From the NCBI GenBank assembly GCA_937894825.1, contig CALCQT010000408.1:1-6376 (forward strand): a stretch of 6,376 nt of DNA, in the 5' to 3' direction. The notes under the pieces were generated by a model. It was not told the origin of the DNA. It did no database searches and saw only the letters and a program-made list of their open reading frames with translations. Made by a program: the position numbers and the translations under genes. Shown in pieces: positions 5,711-6,376 of the stretch. Each line of letters opens with the position of its first letter. Position 1 is the stretch's first letter. This stretch comes from an uncultured Anaerolineaceae bacterium (GTDB taxonomy: Bacteria > Chloroflexota > Anaerolineae > Anaerolineales > Anaerolineaceae).

Positions 5711-5719
5711 TGTTATACT
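5711..5719 (+). promoter_or_regulatory. Extended -10 promoter for the leader ORF and ASCH gene
   Basis: TGTTATACT matches TGnTATACT. The predicted start is near 5726, giving about 10 nt of leader before the ATG at 5736 and about 78 nt before the ASCH start. No -35 at normal spacing is evident. It is divergent from the trmFO promoter, about 60 bp away. Confidence 0.5.
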
Positions 5720-5735
5720 GAAAAGGCGGGATCCT

Positions 5736-5807
5736 ATGACGAAGGTCGTTGGTGCCGTTGGTGATGATGTGGGGGTTAAGAACAAATGTTGGGAAAGGTG
5801 CCCATGA
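5736..5807 (+). CDS. Possible 23-codon leader ORF overlapping the ASCH gene
   Basis: The ATG at 5736 has AGGCGG 6 nt upstream (5724-5729). The frame encodes 23 residues starting MTKVVGAVGDDVGV and ends CWERCP. Its TGA (5805-5807) overlaps the ASCH ATG at 5804 in the ATGA arrangement used for translational coupling. It is the first AUG after the predicted transcription start. Five of the first 14 residues are Val, and GTTGGTG is repeated in tandem in the DNA. It may be a leader peptide controlling ASCH translation or merely an unused frame. It is too short for coding statistics. Confidence 0.35.
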   Translation: MTKVVGAVGDDVGVKNKCWERCP

Positions 5808-6259
5808 TGACAAAAGATGAATTTTGGCAGGAATTTATTGAAAAAACTGGAAAACCGGATACAACGCAATATTTTGAGTCTTGCTATTTCCATGTGACAG
5901 AGGAATGGGCGAATAAATTACTGGCGCTGGTACTCGAGGGAAAGAAAAAGGCTACCTCAAGTAGTTTATGGGCGTATGAGAAAGAGGGCAGCCTAATTCC
6001 AAAGGTGGGAGACTTCAGTATTGTGACCGATTGGGAAGGAAATCCTCATTGTGTCATTGAAACGACAGCGGTGACCATCCTGCCATTTAATGAAATCACC
6101 TTTGAGATTTGCGGTCGGGAGGGCGAAGATGACAACCTGGCATCCTGGCAGCGGGGCCATCGGCATTTTTTCACGGAAGAGGGAAAAATGCTTGGATATG
6201 AATTTTCTGAAACGATGCCGGTGATTTTTGAAGATTTCAAGGTTGTTTATGCGAAATAA
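5804..6259 (+). CDS. ASCH-domain protein (YhfF/COG4405-like)
   Basis: The 151-residue protein has an N-terminal helical part (MMTKDEFWQEFIEKTG, YFESCYFHVTEEWANKLLALVLEG). It leads into the ASCH beta-barrel signature GKKKATSSSLWAYE (46-59), then LIPKVGDFSIVTDWEGNPHCVIETTAVTILPF (64-95) and the C-terminal WQRGHRHFF (115-123). ASCH domains are PUA-like and bind RNA; a smaller member, E. coli YqfB, is an N4-acetylcytidine amidohydrolase. The substrate of this larger group is not settled, so none is assigned. Start choice: 5804 (or 5807) follows AAGGTG (5795-5800) and overlaps the leader ORF stop; the ATG at 5786 would add MLGKVP without better signals. It may have its own promoter at 5711. No terminator follows. 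Confidence 0.9.
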   Translation: MMTKDEFWQEFIEKTGKPDTTQYFESCYFHVTEEWANKLLALVLEGKKKATSSSLWAYEKEGSLIPKVGDFSIVTDWEGNPHCVIETTAVTILPFNEITFEICGREGEDDNLASWQRGHRHFFTEEGKMLGYEFSETMPVIFEDFKVVYAK

Positions 6260-6350
6260 ACTGGTAACGCTTCTCAGCGGAAAGAGAGCAAATGCCTTCA
6301 TTGCGAAAATGGAGAATACGGCGGGCAAAGAATCCCAGTTGATGAAATAG
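6249..6350 (+). CDS. Possible 33-residue small ORF overlapping the ASCH gene end
   Basis: The ATG at 6249 lies inside the last codons of the ASCH gene in another frame, with AAGG 6 nt upstream (6239-6242), and TAG is at 6348-6350. The product starts MRNKLVTLLSGKRANAFIAK and is basic, with no recognisable domain. It competes with the CxxC frame across the same bases; at most one is likely to be real. Confidence 0.2.
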   Translation: MRNKLVTLLSGKRANAFIAKMENTAGKESQLMK

Positions 6351-6376
6351 GCATTAAGACAAAAGCGATTTACTTG
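6260..6376 (+). other. Open frame with a CxxC motif after the ASCH stop, running off the window
   Basis: Directly after the ASCH TAA, in the same frame, 39 codons remain open to the window end. They read TGNASQRKESKCLHCENGEY and continue with GGQRIPVDEIGIKTKAIYL. CLHC is a possible zinc-knuckle half-site, and the rest reads like real protein. No ATG, GTG or TTG start lies in this frame before the last codon. It could be a decayed gene, a C-terminal domain cut off from ASCH by a stop, or chance. Confidence 0.25.

Overview
The window is bacterial chromosome with moderate G+C. It is dominated by tRNA-maturation and housekeeping genes and has a few unrecognised proteins at its edges. The organism cannot be fixed from the sequence. 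TrmFO (the folate/FAD enzyme, not TrmA) rules out a typical gammaproteobacterium. A desulfurase-MnmA pair, extended -10 promoters and two genes that look leaderless would suit a Chloroflexota (Anaerolineae-like) or Gram-positive-related lineage. That is a low-confidence inference.

Left part (1-1204, all minus strand). The window opens inside the N-terminus of an unrecognised gene (1-167). Its 5' leader carries a strong inverted repeat next to a candidate extended -10 promoter. A tRNA-Gly(CCC) gene follows (410-481) with its own extended -10 promoter. Next is a single-pass membrane protein of unknown function (584-1153). The palindrome TTCCGG-N7/8-CCGGAA occurs upstream of both minus-strand protein genes.

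Centre (1457-4253, plus strand). A compact operon-like run encodes a NifS/IscS-type cysteine desulfurase, the tRNA 2-thiouridylase MnmA, an 86-residue membrane protein and a CspA-type cold-shock protein. Spacings are 5 nt, a 4-bp ATGA overlap, and 19 nt. A clear rho-independent terminator ends the run. The desulfurase probably supplies persulfide sulfur to MnmA for s2U34 of Lys, Glu and Gln tRNAs.

Right part (4255-6376). Convergent trmFO (minus) makes m5U54 in the T-loop of tRNAs. Divergent from it, an extended -10 promoter reads into a possible 23-codon leader ORF that overlaps by ATGA with an ASCH-domain protein gene (5804-6259). After the ASCH stop codon, an open frame with a CxxC motif runs off the end of the window.

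No mobile element, CRISPR array or defence system was seen. The items most worth checking are the desulfurase/MnmA/membrane/Csp coupling, the apparently leaderless trmFO and desulfurase transcripts, the shared palindrome, and the CxxC frame after the ASCH gene.
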